Shown: positions 63,955-64,000 of the stretch, one piece after another
How positions within the stretch are numbered: position 1 is the first letter of the stretch
Layout: each line of letters starts with the position of its first letter
NCBI GenBank assembly: GCA_964575025.1
Contig: CAZNPV010000001.1
Span: forward strand, 142,611-206,610
Length of the DNA: 64,000 nt
Direction of reading: 5' to 3'
From: JABMQB01 sp964575025
GTDB taxonomy: Bacteria > Bacteroidota > Bacteroidia > Bacteroidales > Prolixibacteraceae
Notes under the pieces: generated by a model
What the model was told of the DNA's origin: nothing
Database searches by the model: none
What the model saw: the letters and a program-made list of their open reading frames with translations, nothing else
Program-made: the position numbers and the translations under genes

Positions 63955-64000
63955 TCGGGGTAGCAGGATTCGAACCTGCGACCTCCTGCTCCCAAAGCAG
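63955..64000 (-). tRNA. tRNA-Pro (UGG anticodon), 5' part outside the window
   Basis: On the minus strand the anticodon arm CTGCTTTGGGAGCAG (anticodon TGG), variable loop AGGTC, T-arm GCAGGTTCGAATCCTGC and acceptor TACCCCGA are all present. The D-arm and 5' acceptor lie beyond base 64000. Its 3' end is the source of the repeats that flank the Hip module. Confidence 0.92.

Overview
The window looks like Bacteroidota chromosome, most likely a Bacteroidales/Marinilabiliales-type environmental lineage. The evidence is two TonB-dependent receptors (one with a carboxypeptidase-regulatory-like domain), a PorP/SprF-type type IX secretion remnant next to an OmpA/PD40 protein, a formylglycine sulfatase lipoprotein, two ECF sigma/anti-sigma pairs, and TAnnTTTG -7-like boxes upstream of several genes. 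A 100-N scaffold gap lies at 8516-8615, so this is a draft or metagenome assembly.

Layout. 1-8415 (minus): a surface metallopeptidase cut by the window edge; a 363-aa membrane-anchored protein with QDQ repeats; an anti-sigma/ECF sigma pair; a PrsW-type intramembrane protease; and a STAS-kinase-like regulator. The promoter and first codons of the 363-aa gene are duplicated upstream of the sigma gene, so they probably form one regulon. 8735-23514: a double solute-binding lipoprotein, sulfatase, DASS transporter, TrmJ-like methyltransferase, a sigma/anti-sigma/DUF4097 operon, a glycosyltransferase, a thioredoxin-like protein, an exported RraA-like protein, a cyclic-2,3-DPG-synthetase-like GTPase and a DUF1846 protein. 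23680-28783: a TonB receptor and TM1266-type regulator divergent from an ABC importer. 28882-34017: a His-rich membrane protein, TonB receptor, MFS exporter and methyltransferase. 34048-42091: an aldolase, a Crp/Fnr regulator and a divergent seven-gene DsrE-TusA-MvhD-HdrA-HdrA-wHTH-QmoC-like operon. This is the strongest candidate for an unusual system: a membrane-linked heterodisulfide-reductase-like complex with sulfur carriers. 42451-47593: TrkH/TrkA potassium uptake (trkH has two in-frame TAA codons), a lipoprotein and an APC permease.

47827-57204 (minus): phospholipase A and an RND pump, with an unusual outer-membrane factor fused to a substrate-binding domain. Palindromes shared between this operon and the upstream TetR gene suggest TetR control. 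Decayed hemerythrin and NADH-dehydrogenase genes lie in between. 57280-61432: small ORFs, an OmpA/PD40 protein and a 5'-truncated PorP/SprF gene. 61500-64000: a tripartite HipBST-type toxin-antitoxin module between ~100-bp direct repeats that carry the 3' end of the tRNA-Pro gene found at the window's right edge, which suggests a small tRNA-associated island.

Function calls rest on reading motifs by eye. No database search was run.
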